Below are positions 48,840 to 61,472 of a DNA stretch of 64,000 nt, piece by piece. Under the pieces are notes generated by a model that was not told where the DNA came from, ran no database searches, and saw nothing but the letters and a program-made list of their open reading frames with translations. Source of the stretch: Leptodactylus fallax (taxonomy: Eukaryota; Chordata; Amphibia; Anura; Leptodactylidae); NCBI GenBank assembly GCA_947044405.1, contig CAMRHE010000170.1:1-64000 (forward strand), written 5' to 3'. A program made the position numbers and the translations under genes. The stretch's first letter is position 1, and the number at the start of each line of letters is the position of its first letter.

Positions 48840-49410
48840 CTAAGAGGTTAATTTAAAAAATAAAATTAAAAGTGATTAAAATGTCAAACATTGGTACCAT
48901 TAAAAAAATACAACTTGCCCTGCAAATTAAGAGCCCTCACATATCTCCATCAACAAGACATTAAAAAAGTTAAAGACCCCAGTTAAAATTGTTCATCTTC
49001 AAAAATTTTAATTTGTAAAAGCTGTAAGACATAAAACCCAATATAAAATATGGTATCACTATAATTTTGATGACCTGACGGACAAAGCTGCCATGTCATT
49101 TTTAACGCCATAAAAACAAAATGCAAAACATAGAATTGTGGGATTTTTCACACGGACCCCTAAAAAACATTAATAAAAACGTTATATATGTACCCCAAAA
49201 TGGTGTAAAGTGAAAACACAACTTGTCATGTGAAGAATAAGCCTTCACATAAATAGGTCGACAAACATTTTTAAAAAAGTTATGAATTTTGACAGGGCAG
49301 GACAGGAAATTATGAAAAAAAAAAAAAAAATAAAAAATTGCCAATAACTAAACAAACCTAGATTTTTATTTTTTGGCAAAATTGCCCAGCCCTAATCTGC
49401 ATATATATCT
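48840..49410 (-). repeat. ~340-bp-type frog repeat, minus orientation
   Basis: This is the reverse complement of 61860-62290: CATTGGTACCATTAAAAAAA, AAAGCTGCCATGTCATTTTT, and AACGCCATAAAAACAAAATG match the inverted text there. No coding frame. A-run 49316-49330. Confidence 0.65.
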
Positions 49411-49811
49411 ATTTAAGGGCACACAATTATATTATTCACACACAGCCACCCATATATACAGTGGGGAAAAAAAGTATTTAGTCAGCCACCAATTGTGCAA
49501 GTTCTCCCACTTATGAGATGAGACCAGTAATTGTCATCATAGGTAGATCTCGACTATGACACAAAATGAGAAAACATATCTAGAAAATCACATTGTCTAA
49601 TTTTTTTAAGAATTTGCAAATTATGGTGGAAAATAAGTATTTGGTCACCTACTAACAAGCAAGATTTCTGGCTCTCACAGACCTGTAACAACTTCTTTAA
49701 GAGGCTCCTGTCCTCCACTCATTACCTTTAGTAATGGCACCTGTTTGATATTGTTATCAGTATAAAAGACACCTGTCCACAACCTCAAACAGTCACACTC
49801 CAAACTCCACT

Positions 49812-50903
49812 ATGGTGAAGACCAAAGAGCTGTGGAAGGACACCAGAAACAAAATTGTAGACCTGCACCAGGCTGGGAAGACTGAATCTGCAATAGGAAA
49901 GCAGCTTGGTGTGAAGAAACCAACTGTGGGAGCAATAATTAGAAAATGGAAGACATACAAGACCACTGATAATCTCCCTCAATCAGGGGCTCCATGCAAG
50001 ATCTCACCCCATGGGGTCAAAATGATCACAAGAACGGTGAGCAAAAATCCCAGAACCACATGGAGGGACCTAGTGAATGACCTGTAGAAAGCTGAGACTA
50101 ACGTAACAAAGGCTACCGTCAGTAACACACTACACCGCCAGGGACTCAGATCCTGCAGTGCCAGACGTTTCCCTCTGCTTAAGCCAGTACATATCCGGGC
50201 CCGTCTGAAGTTTGCTAGAGAGCATTTGGATGTTCCAGAAGAGTATTGGGAGAATGTCATATGGTCAGATGAAACCAAAGTAGAACTGTTTGGTAGAAAC
50301 ACAACTCGTCGTGTTTGGAGGAGAGTGAATGCTGAGTTGCATCCAAAGAACACCATACCTACTGTGAAACATGGGGGTGGCAACATCATGCTTTGGGGCT
50401 GTTTCTCTGCAAAGGGACCAGGACGACTGATCCGTGTACATGAAAGAATGAATGGGGCCATGTATCGTGAGATTTTGAGTGCAAGGGCATTGAATATGAA
50501 ACGTGGCTGGGTCTTTCAGCATGACAATGATCCCAAGCACACCACCAGGGCAACGAAGGAGTGGCTTCGTAAGAAGCAATAAATCCAGAAAATCACATTG
50601 TCTGATTTTTAAAGAATTTGCAAATTATGGCGGAAAATAAGTATTTGGCCAATAACAAAAGTGCATCTCAATACTTTGTTATATATCCTTTGTAGGCAAT
50701 GACAGAGGTCAAACGCTTTCTGTAAGTCTTCACAAGGTTGGCACACACTGTTGCTGGTATGTTGGCCCATTCCTCCATGCAGATCTCCTCTAGAGCAGTG
50801 ATGTTTTGGGGCTTTCGCTCGGCAACATGGACTTTCAACTCCCTCCAAAGGTTTTTTTATGGGGTTGAGATCTGGAGACTGGCTAGGACACTCCATGACC
50901 TTG
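49812..50903 (+). pseudogene. Tc1 transposase, family A copy 2, split by an inversion
   Basis: From ATG 49812 ([20 protein letters not shown]) the frame is open to the end of the collinear part, except for one TAG at 50085-50087. Helix-turn-helix motifs and the first two catalytic segments are intact ([24 protein letters not shown]). At 50580 it runs into the inverted segment. The third catalytic segment is found there on the minus strand as [13 protein letters not shown], with the Glu lost. This is the best preserved N-terminal half of family A in the window. Confidence 0.88.
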
Positions 50904-51566
50904 ACAGGGCTGTGGAGTCGGAGTCGTGGAGTCGGAGCCGGTGCCTATTTTGGTGGAGTCGGAGTCGGTATAAAATGGACCGACTCCGACTCCCAAAATA
51001 TATAATAAATTGGTACAGTTAGTAGTACAATGCAGTATGTGCTGAATATATTTTCATAAGAATTTGGGAAAATGAAATGTTGAAAATGATGAAATGTCCT
51101 GTAAAGGTCTGTTCTATTCCTCATATAATGATGGGACTGAGTTCTGAGTGAACCTATAAGGTTTAGCACCATTATCTGGAGTAAGCAAAAGATACAAGTG
51201 TTGTGATTGTGAGGACTGAAAAGCTTGACTTTATCTGTAATTGTGCTGGAGACCCACCCACAGCCCGAGGACACAGAGTGACTGCTTGTCAGCAAGTGAA
51301 TCATTGTGCTGAGACTGAGAACTCCTTTAAGGCAAGTACTTCTTCTTAGTATATCTAAACTTTCAATAAACTGCATAAATAAATTGTCCAGTGTATGTTC
51401 TCTCTGTATGCTTTGTGTTAGTTTGCTTCTCCTCTGAGCTCATGTTTGGAGAGGTTAGCTGCTCTGCTCAGATGGCTTATATATGCTATACATAGAATAT
51501 AAGGGGGAAACTGTTTTCTAACATCTCAAACTTAGAAATACAGAAACACACATGTGAGAAAGTACC

Positions 51567-51939
51567 AGGGCTGTGGAGTCGGTACGCCAAAGCCCCGACT
51601 CCGACTCCTCAATTTCCCCTGACTCCGACTCCAACTCCGACTCCACCAAAATAGGCACCGACTCCGACTCCACGACTCCACAGCCCTGGACTGTTAAACC
51701 TGATAGGTTCACTCAGAACTCAGTCCCATCATTATATGAGGAATAGAACAGACCTTTACAGGACATTTCATCATTTTCAACATTTCATCATTTTCCCAAA
51801 TTCTTATGAAAATATATTCAGCACATGCTGCATTGTACTACTAACTGTACCAATTTATTATATATTTTGGGAGTCGGAGTCGGTCCATTTTATACCGACT
51901 CCACCAAAATAGGCACCGACTCCGACTCCACAGCCCTGG
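51567..51939 (-). mobile_element. MITE of the same hAT family, with exact 8-bp duplication
   Basis: Bounded by CAGGGCTGTGGAGTCGG and its inverse, and flanked by identical GAAAGTAC at 51559-51566 and 51940-51947. Its left ~120 bases match the right end of the autonomous element (GTACGCCAAAGCCCCGACTC). Its right ~250 bases (51690-51939) are the inverted copy of that element's left end (50905-51165). It is an internal-deletion derivative in opposite orientation to its host. A second CCACAGCCCTG occurs internally at 51677-51687. Confidence 0.88.
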
Positions 51940-52047
51940 AAAGTACTATAGGTGTAGAATCTGTTGCCACTTGCCAAGGCTTTGTTATCTAGCACTGCTA
52001 GTAGTTTCACTTTGTAGATTGTGAAGCAGTATGATGTAAAACACCCA

Positions 52048-52238
52048 GGGCCTTATGTATGAAACGGTCTAGGTGTAGAAGTTTCTTTGTTGCCCATAGC
52101 AACCAATCAGAGCTCCCCTTTCATGTAGTGCTCTGGAGAAATGAAAGCAGAGCTCTTATTGGTTGCTGTGAGCTCTGACTGGTTGCTATGGGTAACAAAG
52201 AAAGTCTTAGACCAAGACAGTTTTCACACATCAGGCCC
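52048..52238. mobile_element. palindromic MITE
   Basis: The termini GGGCCTTATGTATGAAA and GGGCCTGATGTGTGAAA are inverted. So is the interior: TTGCCCATAGCAACCAATCA against TTGGTTGCTGTGAGC-type text and GGTTGCTATGGGTAAC. The near-perfect hairpin is a type I associate with amphibian genomes. It lies between the hAT left end and the transposase start. Confidence 0.65.
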
Positions 52239-52426
52239 TTAGTGAGCTGTATCCAGAGAAAAGTGTGACACTGAAAGTTCAGAGTAAAGAGACCTAATAA
52301 AACATATATTACAAACTTTTTATTTATCACGACATATCGATAGCTGTACTATTGATTTATGCATAGTTTGTTTTATTTCTATCCAAAGTTATACTCGCTA
52401 TTCTTTCAGATATTACAATATACCTT

Positions 52427-52440
52427 TTTTTTTTTATAGG
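52427..52440 (+). promoter_or_regulatory. possible splice acceptor upstream of the hAT transposase
   Basis: A pyrimidine tract ending TTTTTTTTTTATAG lies 36 bases before the first ATG. This suggests that the transposase mRNA has a spliced 5' UTR, so that the MITEs at 51567-52238 would be removed as intron. The donor was not identified. Confidence 0.35.
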
Positions 52441-52475
52441 ACAAAATTATTTTGAAAAATTTATATCATTATAAA

Positions 52476-54482
52476 ATGTCTAAGAAGCTTCCTATGAAGT
52501 CAGCTGTATTTGAGCATTTCACACTAACTGAAGATAAAAAATATTTTGTGTGTCAGTGTAAGATAAGTGACCCAGATGAGAACAAATGCTGTGATGTCAA
52601 AATCAGTGCATACTCCGGAAGTGAGAAAAACGCTCCTACGAGAGCTTCCAATCTAAAAAGACATTTAAGCCGCTTCCACCCAGAAGTTTTCAAATCTGTG
52701 ACTGAGAAGGATCAGAAACCAGTGCCCAGCACTTCCCGCCAGGCAACGGAGGATGAAAGATTGTCTCAAACATCAGTAACAAGATATTTTCTAAGTGACA
52801 AAATTACTGTAACAATGACAGATGTGTTTAAAAGACAGCTCATAGAGCTTGTTGTGAAGGACGGTGTACCATTATCATTATTTGCTCGACCAAGTTTTAA
52901 AGCTCTTAATGGAGAAATGGCCCGCAAACTTGGTGTTTCTCTGGAAAGACAAAGTATTAGAAAATTAGTGCTTGAAGAAGCCCTTAACCAAAAAGAAAAT
53001 CTTAAAAAGATTCTCAAGAGACGCTTAATATATCTTAAAATGGATGCCTGCACGCGTCACAGAGTGAACTATTTTGCTATAAATGTAAGATTTGTTTGTG
53101 ACAACAAAAAATTTGTTACCAAGACACTGGCAGTAAAGGATACTAAAGCTCAACACACCAGTCAGTTTCTCCAGGCCTTAGTGGAAAATGTTCTGGAAGA
53201 TTATGAACTCAAAAAAGAACAGGTTCTCTCTATTGTAACGGACAATGCTTCAAACATGATAAGTACAATTAAACTGATGAAAGAGAATAAGGAAGGTGAA
53301 GAACAGTTAGAAGAAAACTTTGGATTCAGTATGTCTGAGATGGAAGCCCACAGTCCTGTTCCTGTAACTGAGGAACAAACAGATATTACTACAGAACAAC
53401 AGCAAAATGATACTTTAGAATTAGATCTTGCTGAAGCTGCTTCAAAATTCTCTCATATTTATCACATGCGCTGTGCTGTGCACACACTGCAGCTGGCAAT
53501 AAGAGACAGTCTGCAAGAGGGACATGCTGGAACTCTGATTGGCAAGGTGAGGAAATTGGCTATTGCTGCCCAAACCCCTAAAATTGATTCCATCTTGAAG
53601 AGACGTGCTGGGAAAGGAGCAATCGTAGATCAAGCCACTCGGTGGGGCAGCACCTATTTAATGATTGAGCAATTAGTTGAGCTGAAGCCCTTTCTTGTGG
53701 ACATGGCTAACCCTCAGGTAACATTAACAGAAGGTCAATGGACACAGGTGGCTGAATTAATGGAACTGCTTCATCACCCATTCACAGTAACAAAAAAATT
53801 ACAAGCTGAGGATTTAACTCCTGGAACTTTCTTAAAGGAGTGGAAGAACTTGCTGTTTTGCATGTCCCAAAGACAAGGCTTAATCGCAGAGGGCATTGCT
53901 GCTTCAATGAAAAGGAGAGAGACACTGTTATTAGATAACAAAATTCTTCTGGCAGCTGTTTATGTGGACCCAAGTCATCGTATATTGCTGAACGATCAAC
54001 AGATTACTAAAGGAAAAGAAGCTCTGACTGAGGTAGCAATTAGGATGAGTGGGCTACAGGACTGCCAAGAGCAAGAGGAATTGGGTCTTGCCAGTGCTAC
54101 TGCCACCATATCGTCAGCCTCATCAGATGAAGAGTTTAACTTTGAAAAGTATTTGGATGACATGGATCAGGCAAAGCATTGCCGCAGAGAAAAAGATTCC
54201 ATTCCCATAGCAAACAAACTGACTGTATTTCAGCAAAATTTTTCACTTGCTCTCAAAGAAGTAGAAGAGTTCAACCGATCATCAAAACTGACTGTGCAGG
54301 AGGCAATTCCTTTATACCCCGAGATTGTTAGAGATCTTGCCCATGTGGTCACCGCTTTGCCACCAACCCAAGTTAGTGTAGAGAGGCTGTTCTCTAGCCT
54401 TAGAATAATTCGATCCGATTTGAGGTCATCTTTGAAGGAGGATCTGATGGAGGCGATACTTTTTCTCAGAACAAATTCATAG
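52476..54482 (+). CDS. hAT transposase, intact 668-residue frame
   Basis: The open frame continues upstream to a TTG at 52452, but the first ATG is at 52476 (MSKKLPMKSAVFEHFTLTED), which I take as the start. Residues ~20-75 form a BED-type zinc finger (YFVCQCK, then ASNLKRHLSRFHPE). The RNase H-like catalytic core follows: LIYLKMDACTRHRVNYFAIN (first Asp) and LSIVTDNASNMISTIKLMKE (second Asp). A helical insertion contains HMRCAVHTLQLAIRDSL and ATRWGSTYLMIEQL. The C-terminal dimerisation region with the catalytic Glu reads PPTQVSVERLFSSLRIIRSD. No stop or frameshift. Length and motif order are those of an active hAT transposase, which would act in the nucleus on the element's ends. It could be a host-domesticated gene, but its position between matching hAT ends argues for a live or recently live transposon. 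Confidence 0.93.
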   Translation: MSKKLPMKSAVFEHFTLTEDKKYFVCQCKISDPDENKCCDVKISAYSGSEKNAPTRASNLKRHLSRFHPEVFKSVTEKDQKPVPSTSRQATEDERLSQTSVTRYFLSDKITVTMTDVFKRQLIELVVKDGVPLSLFARPSFKALNGEMARKLGVSLERQSIRKLVLEEALNQKENLKKILKRRLIYLKMDACTRHRVNYFAINVRFVCDNKKFVTKTLAVKDTKAQHTSQFLQALVENVLEDYELKKEQVLSIVTDNASNMISTIKLMKENKEGEEQLEENFGFSMSEMEAHSPVPVTEEQTDITTEQQQNDTLELDLAEAASKFSHIYHMRCAVHTLQLAIRDSLQEGHAGTLIGKVRKLAIAAQTPKIDSILKRRAGKGAIVDQATRWGSTYLMIEQLVELKPFLVDMANPQVTLTEGQWTQVAELMELLHHPFTVTKKLQAEDLTPGTFLKEWKNLLFCMSQRQGLIAEGIAASMKRRETLLLDNKILLAAVYVDPSHRILLNDQQITKGKEALTEVAIRMSGLQDCQEQEELGLASATATISSASSDEEFNFEKYLDDMDQAKHCRREKDSIPIANKLTVFQQNFSLALKEVEEFNRSSKLTVQEAIPLYPEIVRDLAHVVTALPPTQVSVERLFSSLRIIRSDLRSSLKEDLMEAILFLRTNS

Positions 54483-54738
54483 ACTCCACAAATGTTATTC
54501 AGGACGTTTTTGTTGATACTGTTTTTTTACCACTTACTGCAGAGTTTTGCATATTTGCAATTTATTAAAGTTTTTTGTGTTCTAAAGTTGTATCCAATAA
54601 ATATATTTTATGTTCTACCTAAATAGCTTGATTATTGTATCATAAGGATGATAAAAAGCTTAAATTAAGTAAGTTATCTGTTAAACATGCACCATGTATG
54701 TCGGAGTCGGGGCTTTGGCGTACCGACTCCACAGCCCT

Positions 54739-54788
54739 GTTTATCATTTTGTCTCTCATAGTTGGAGGTCTACCTATGATGTCAATTA
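54739..54788 (+). repeat. detached 3' piece of Tc1 family A copy 2
   Basis: CATTTTGTCTCTCATAGTTG and GACATCATAGGTAGACC-type text (here in the forward 3' orientation, CTACCTATGATGTCAATTAC) match 22914-22960 of copy 1. It is stranded between the hAT right end and the next Tc1 element. Confidence 0.8.
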
Positions 54789-56240
<1,452 letters not shown>

Positions 56241-56333
56241 TATATGCCTATTTCAAAACATGTACTATATTATATATATTTTTACACAAATAAATTACAC
56301 GTATATTACATAAGTGTGTAATACACACACACC

Positions 56334-56334
<1 letters not shown>

Positions 56335-56370
<36 letters not shown>

Positions 56371-56372
56371 AA

Positions 56373-56422
<50 letters not shown>
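56335..56422. repeat. (TA)n and (CA)n microsatellites
   Basis: About 13 TA units, a short TATATGTAATAAATA spacer, then about 22 CA units. Confidence 0.95.
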
Positions 56423-56426
<4 letters not shown>

Positions 56427-56454
56427 ACAATGAACATTTTGAAGCAGTAAAACG

Positions 56455-57109
56455 GGGACACTCACCGGAGCTGGTCATAAAAGGTAGACTTTTATTCAAA
56501 GAACGTCCATAAAAACAACCATATACACGTATGGGAGAGAGGAAAACGCCCTTCAGGCTAGGCAACGAATGGTTTCACGCACACGCGATTTTTCAAGCCT
56601 CAGGATGCCACCATTATGACTGGAACTACAAGCATTATGTAAGAAACTCCCTCCAAACAATCAGATGTTGGAACCTGCCTCCCGCCCATCCAGCAATAGC
56701 CACGCCTCTCAGCAACAGCGGATCAGAAAGAGAACAGTTTTTAAACTCTTTTGGTAGAATAGGCTTATTGTCCAATGAACATATAGTCAGACAGGAGCGG
56801 AGCAGAAAGAAGACTAAAGTCTTATCCCATATGTTGTTAATAAGCAAAAGGCTTGAAACTTCAGTCGGACCAGAAGGAGAACTAACTATTAGGTGTAGAG
56901 AAGTGAAGAGGTGCACACATGCACAGCAAACTCTTTTTGAACTATTACGGCTTTTAAACAGGCAGACCTGAAGGAAAACTGGTCGGAATATTCATTGCGA
57001 GTATGCAAACAGCATACACCACTGAATGAAACAACGGACCAGAAAAAAAAAACTTCTATACAGAGTGTGAAATGTTTCCAAGCACATCCACACCGCTGAC
57101 AGTGTACCT
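56455..57109 (+). other. probable upstream part of a Penelope-like element
   Basis: No recognised protein motif. An open frame at 56531-56971 has no family resemblance and is not supported as a gene. Position and the ACGCACACGCGATTTTTCAA box just upstream of a GIY-YIG frame suggest Penelope-like element terminal or linker sequence. Confidence 0.35.
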
Positions 57110-57805
57110 GTCCCACAGTCACAACAGGTGCACAGAATTAGAGGGACATTTTCCTGCAGGTCTTCCAATGTGGTGTACCTCATAATGTTTGTGCAATGTC
57201 CCACCACAGGCCTCTATGTGGGGGAAACCGGACAGAGACTCATTCAGCGCATGAAGTCACACAGATTCAACATTAAAACCAGAAAGAACAGATCTCCCAG
57301 TGGCCGCACATTTCTCCAGAGAAGACAACTCTATTGAAGATTTGCGGGTTGTGGTTTTAATGGGACATTTTAAGACGCAGAGAGAAAGAAAGGAATGGGA
57401 ATACAAGTTAATGCAAAAATTTTACATTCTGCAATTTGGACTTAATATTCATTCCAGCTTCATGTCACACTACGTATGAACTGTGAGGGTCACAAATCAC
57501 CACCTCATTGCAAACAGATAACAGATCCCTCTGTCACGCACCACAACTTTCCAGATTGTTTATTTTTTGACCGGTTGTAAATAACTTCTCTTAGATTGCA
57601 TTTTGTTTTTTTTAAGGACTCTAAGATCCTTCCTTTGAAGACCCATGTCTTTAGAGTATATAAAAAAAAAAAATATGAGTGAATTTTCAGTTTCTTGTAT
57701 AACACCATGTCTGATGAAGGGAGCTAGTACTTCTGAAAGCTTACCATCAAATATACTTAGTTAGCCTCTAAAAGTTATTGCCTGATTTCTTCACTCTTCC
57801 ACTGG
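57110..57805 (+). mobile_element. Penelope-like element 3' end with GIY-YIG endonuclease
   Basis: The frame 57128-57337 encodes RGTFSCRSSNVVYLIMFVQC, then PTTGLYVGETGQRLIQRMKS and HRFNIKTRKN. This is the GIY-YIG endonuclease domain that follows the reverse transcriptase in Penelope-like elements (YLI...GLYVGET, then Arg and His). After a frameshift near 57330 the text continues as EDLRVVVLMGHFKTQRERKE, WEYKLMQKF and LQFGLNIHSSFMSHY, its C-terminal part. The 3' segment to 57805 holds TTGTATAACACCATGTCTGA and GCCTCTAAAAGTTATTGCC, shared with the palindrome at 19229-19524. No reverse transcriptase is present. Confidence 0.8.
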
Positions 57806-57877
57806 ATATTAAATAGAATTAAATTTCATTTTGATCTTTATAATCCCACCCTACGAAAAATAAAGGTGAGAGAAGGA

Positions 57878-57908
57878 AAAAAAAAAAAAAAAAAAAGGGG
57901 GGGGGGAA
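57878..57908. repeat. A-run followed by G-run
   Basis: Nineteen A followed by about ten G; a slippage-prone homopolymer junction. Confidence 0.95.
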
Positions 57909-58040
57909 GGAAGAGCTTAGATAGACCAAAAGGACATAGATGGAGGTGGTTAATTACCATAAAAGTCGGGGCATATGGAGGAAGATCCTGCACAAATAAT
58001 ACACTTACAAAAAGAAAAGGATATTGGCACTTATCGAAAT

Positions 58041-58313
58041 TCAGAAATAAATGAAGTACAAGACGGCTAGAAAATTTATTAAAAAACCGCTCATATCGTT
58101 CCCATTGTTCAAAACCAATAGTTCAAGGGCATTTGTTCTTATAATCCATTTAGCCTCCCTTTGTAGGAGGTATTTGTTTCTATCACCTCCACCTCCTGTC
58201 TTTGCCTTGCATAGATCAGCAGTTAGTTTTAAAGAGAAATGAGAAGGAATATGAAAAAGCAAGCGTGTTATCCTTAGGGAATGTTCCAAATGCAACTGTT
58301 TCCGTTCTGCCAT
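58041..58313 (-). pseudogene. Penelope-like GIY-YIG endonuclease C-terminal fragment, minus strand
   Basis: The minus-strand frame contains LRITRLLFHIPSHFSLKL and GGGGDRNKYLLQREAKWIIR, followed by LNNGNDMSGFL. It resembles the endonuclease C-terminus of Penelope-like elements (LLQREA.WI, then GLN...FL). The conserved Gly-Leu-Asn is altered to Val-Leu-Asn. It differs in sequence from the copy at 57128-57480, so it comes from another lineage. The N-terminal catalytic part is missing. Confidence 0.6.
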
Positions 58314-58851
58314 GAACTGTGGGTCATCTTGGAAGATGGATGGTTCTTTGTAAATGCGTCTTGTGTCTTAATATCTCTGCAGTTCAGCCACTCCTCTGCT
58401 CTGATTAGACACCATCTTTTTCTCTTAAATCTGTTTGCAAGCGGACAGATACCAGACACAGGGGTGAACCTAGCGTAGAAGGTGCTTCAGCACAGTATTA
58501 CATGAGCAATGAGACACTGTACAATCTCTGCCTGCTGGGTACAAGAATGATCCTTCTAACTGTATTCTCCCTTAACAGTTTAATGAAGTAGGGTATTTTG
58601 TACGTTAATGTTCAGTGACTTTTTTCAAATTTTCCCTCGCCGTCTTCCAAAATTCATAACTTTTTTGTTTTTCTATCCACATAGTTACAGTGAGGAAAAA
58701 AAGTATTTAGTCAGCCCCAAATTGTGCAAGTTCTCCCACTTAAAAAGATGAGAGAGGCCTGTAATTGACATAGGTAGACCTCAACTATGAGAGACAAAAT
58801 GAGAAAACAAATCCAGAAAATCACATTGTTTGCAAATTATGGTGGAAAATA

Positions 58852-60460
58852 CAGTCCCTGACAGAAGTTCTGTTGCTTATCCATGTTGTGGAATCTAAAG
58901 CTTATAACCTGACTTTAAATTCATCCATTTGTTTTAGAAATGACACATATGAAAGCTGAAACCCTCCCAGATTTTGGCAAGACAGAAGTTTTGTCGCCTT
59001 GTCATATAATGCACCCAATCCTAGTTTAACGCCTCACCTGTGCTCACTAATTGATCGGTTAATTAGTGGGTGTGTATAAAAAGAACTCCAGCACCCCAGA
59101 CCTTCACTTGAACTGCAACTTCTCCTCTGACAACATACCAAAAATCAACCCTGCAACCAAAGCCTTGATTATCAAGAGGCTGAAGACCAGATCCACTGCA
59201 GAGGTGACTGTCACCTTTAATGTGTCTCTGCGTCAAGTACAAAGAATTCAAAAAAAGATTTGAACAGACTGGAGATGTTTTTGACAAGCCCAGGTCCGGC
59301 AGACCCCGCAAGACAACTGCTCAGGAGGAACGTTTGTTGGTTAAAAAATCAAAAGCCAGCCCCTCTTTCACTGCAGCAGAGCTCCAACAGGCCTGGTCAC
59401 CTCAAGTCCCTGTGTCAACTAGAACAGTTTGTAGGATTCTGTCTTGAAATGGCCTCCATGGTCGAATCAGTGCCCAGAATCCAGCACTAAACAAAAAGCA
59501 ATTAAAAAAACGTGTGGCATTTGCCAAGGCCCACAGCATGCTAAACGCGTGGACGCAGGAAAAGTGGCAGAAGGTGGATTTCTCAGATGAATCTTCAGTT
59601 GAATTACACCACAGCCACTGCAAATACTGCAGGAGACCTACTGGAGCCCTTATGGATCCAAGATACACCCAGAAAACATTGAAGTTTGGTGGTGGAAAGA
59701 TCATGGTCTGGGGTTACATTCAGTATGGGGGTGTGCGAAACATTTGCAAGGTGGAAGGCAGTATCAATAGCTTAAAATATCAAGAAGTATTAGCTTCCTC
59801 TTACATTCCCAATCATAAAAGGGGTCAAATTTTGCAGCAGGATGGTGCTCCATCTCATACATCCATCTCTACATTAAAGTTCCTCAAGGCAAAGAAGATC
59901 AAGGTGCTCCAGGACTGGCCAGCCCAGTCACCAGACATGAACATCATTGAGCATGTTTGGGGTAGGATGAAAGAGGAAGCTTGGCAGACAAAACCAAAGA
60001 ATCTTGATGAACTCTGGGAGGCATGTAAGACTGCATTCTTTGCTATTCTTGATGACTCCATCAATAAATTGTATGAATCACTGTTGAAACGCATGGAAGC
60101 AGTCCTTCAAGCTCATGGAACTCACACAAAATATTAAATATGGCTCTAATAGCACCACAACTTCATTCACCAATGTTATGAAACACATCTTTGTTTTTGA
60201 ACAGAATTATTGGTTTGATTTTCACATTACTTTATGTGTGCGACAAAACTTTTGTCTTGCCAAAATCTGACCTTTCTGTGTTCATTAAATGATGAATATT
60301 TCAGCAGTGAAGCCAATTTATTTTCTTAACCAAAGAATCATTTGGGAGGGTTTCAGCTTTCATGTGAGTCATTTCTAAAACCAATGGATGAATTTAAAGT
60401 CAGGTTATAAGCTTTTGATTCCACAACATGGATAAGCGACAGAACTTCTGTCAGGGACTG
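58852..60460 (+). mobile_element. Tc1/mariner element, family D
   Basis: TA at 58850-58851 and 60461-60462 flanks inverted termini CAGTCCCTGACAGAAGTTCT. The arms are about 220 bases, with the inner motif AAGACAGAAGTTTTGTCGCC related to the outer one, an IR/DR layout. The length of 1609 bp is typical of a full-size element. Confidence 0.95.
59136..60137 (+). pseudogene. Tc1 transposase, family D, lightly damaged
   Basis: The N-terminal helix-turn-helix region begins near INPATKALIIKRLKTRSTAE; the likely start codon has decayed to ATA. A frameshift in an A-run near 59255 leads to FEQTGDVFDKPRSGRPRKTT and VSTRTVCRILS. One TGA (59445-59447) then interrupts. In the same frame the rest is open from 59448 to 60137: DFSDESSVELHHS (first Asp), LQQDGAPSHTS (second Asp) and SPDMNIIEHVWGRMK (Glu), ending HGTHTKY. 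Damage is limited to one frameshift, one stop and the start. Confidence 0.9.
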
Positions 60461-60490
60461 TAAGTATTTGGTCAATAACAAAAGTTCATT

Positions 60491-61472
<982 letters not shown>

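Larger units (their letters stand above)
50905..54738 (+). mobile_element. hAT transposon, CAGGGCTGTGGAGTCGG family, probably autonomous
   Basis: The left end CAGGGCTGTGGAGTCGG (50905) and right end CGACTCCACAGCCCTG (54738) are inverted repeats followed by GAGTCGG-rich subterminal repeats, likely transposase-binding sites. The 3834-bp element contains an intact transposase frame, a copy of its own MITE (51567-51939) and another MITE (52048-52238). The right flank TTTATCAT and the inverted-segment end GGATTTAT share TTTAT, which suggests an original 8-bp duplication disturbed by the neighbouring inversion. Confidence 0.88.
49459..54788 (+). mobile_element. Tc1/mariner element, family A, copy 2, rearranged
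   Basis: The left terminus CAGTGGGGAAAAAAAGTATT starts after TA (49457-49458). The first 1.1 kb to 50579 is collinear with copies 1 and 3. Next, 50580-50904 is the 3' part of the element in inverted orientation. Then a hAT element occupies 50905-54738, and 54739-54788 (CATTTTGTCTCTCATAGTTG) resumes the forward 3' arm. The outermost right end is absent because the next Tc1 element begins there. Confidence 0.88.

Noticed and set aside
52120..52240. Possible CCAAT-type promoter (CCAATCAG and its inverse) for the hAT transposase
   Set aside because: These boxes are part of a palindromic MITE found within the element, so their presence does not indicate a dedicated promoter.
56531..56971. A 146-codon open frame upstream of the Penelope endonuclease
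   Set aside because: No domain, no family resemblance and low-complexity charge pattern; more likely non-coding Penelope sequence.
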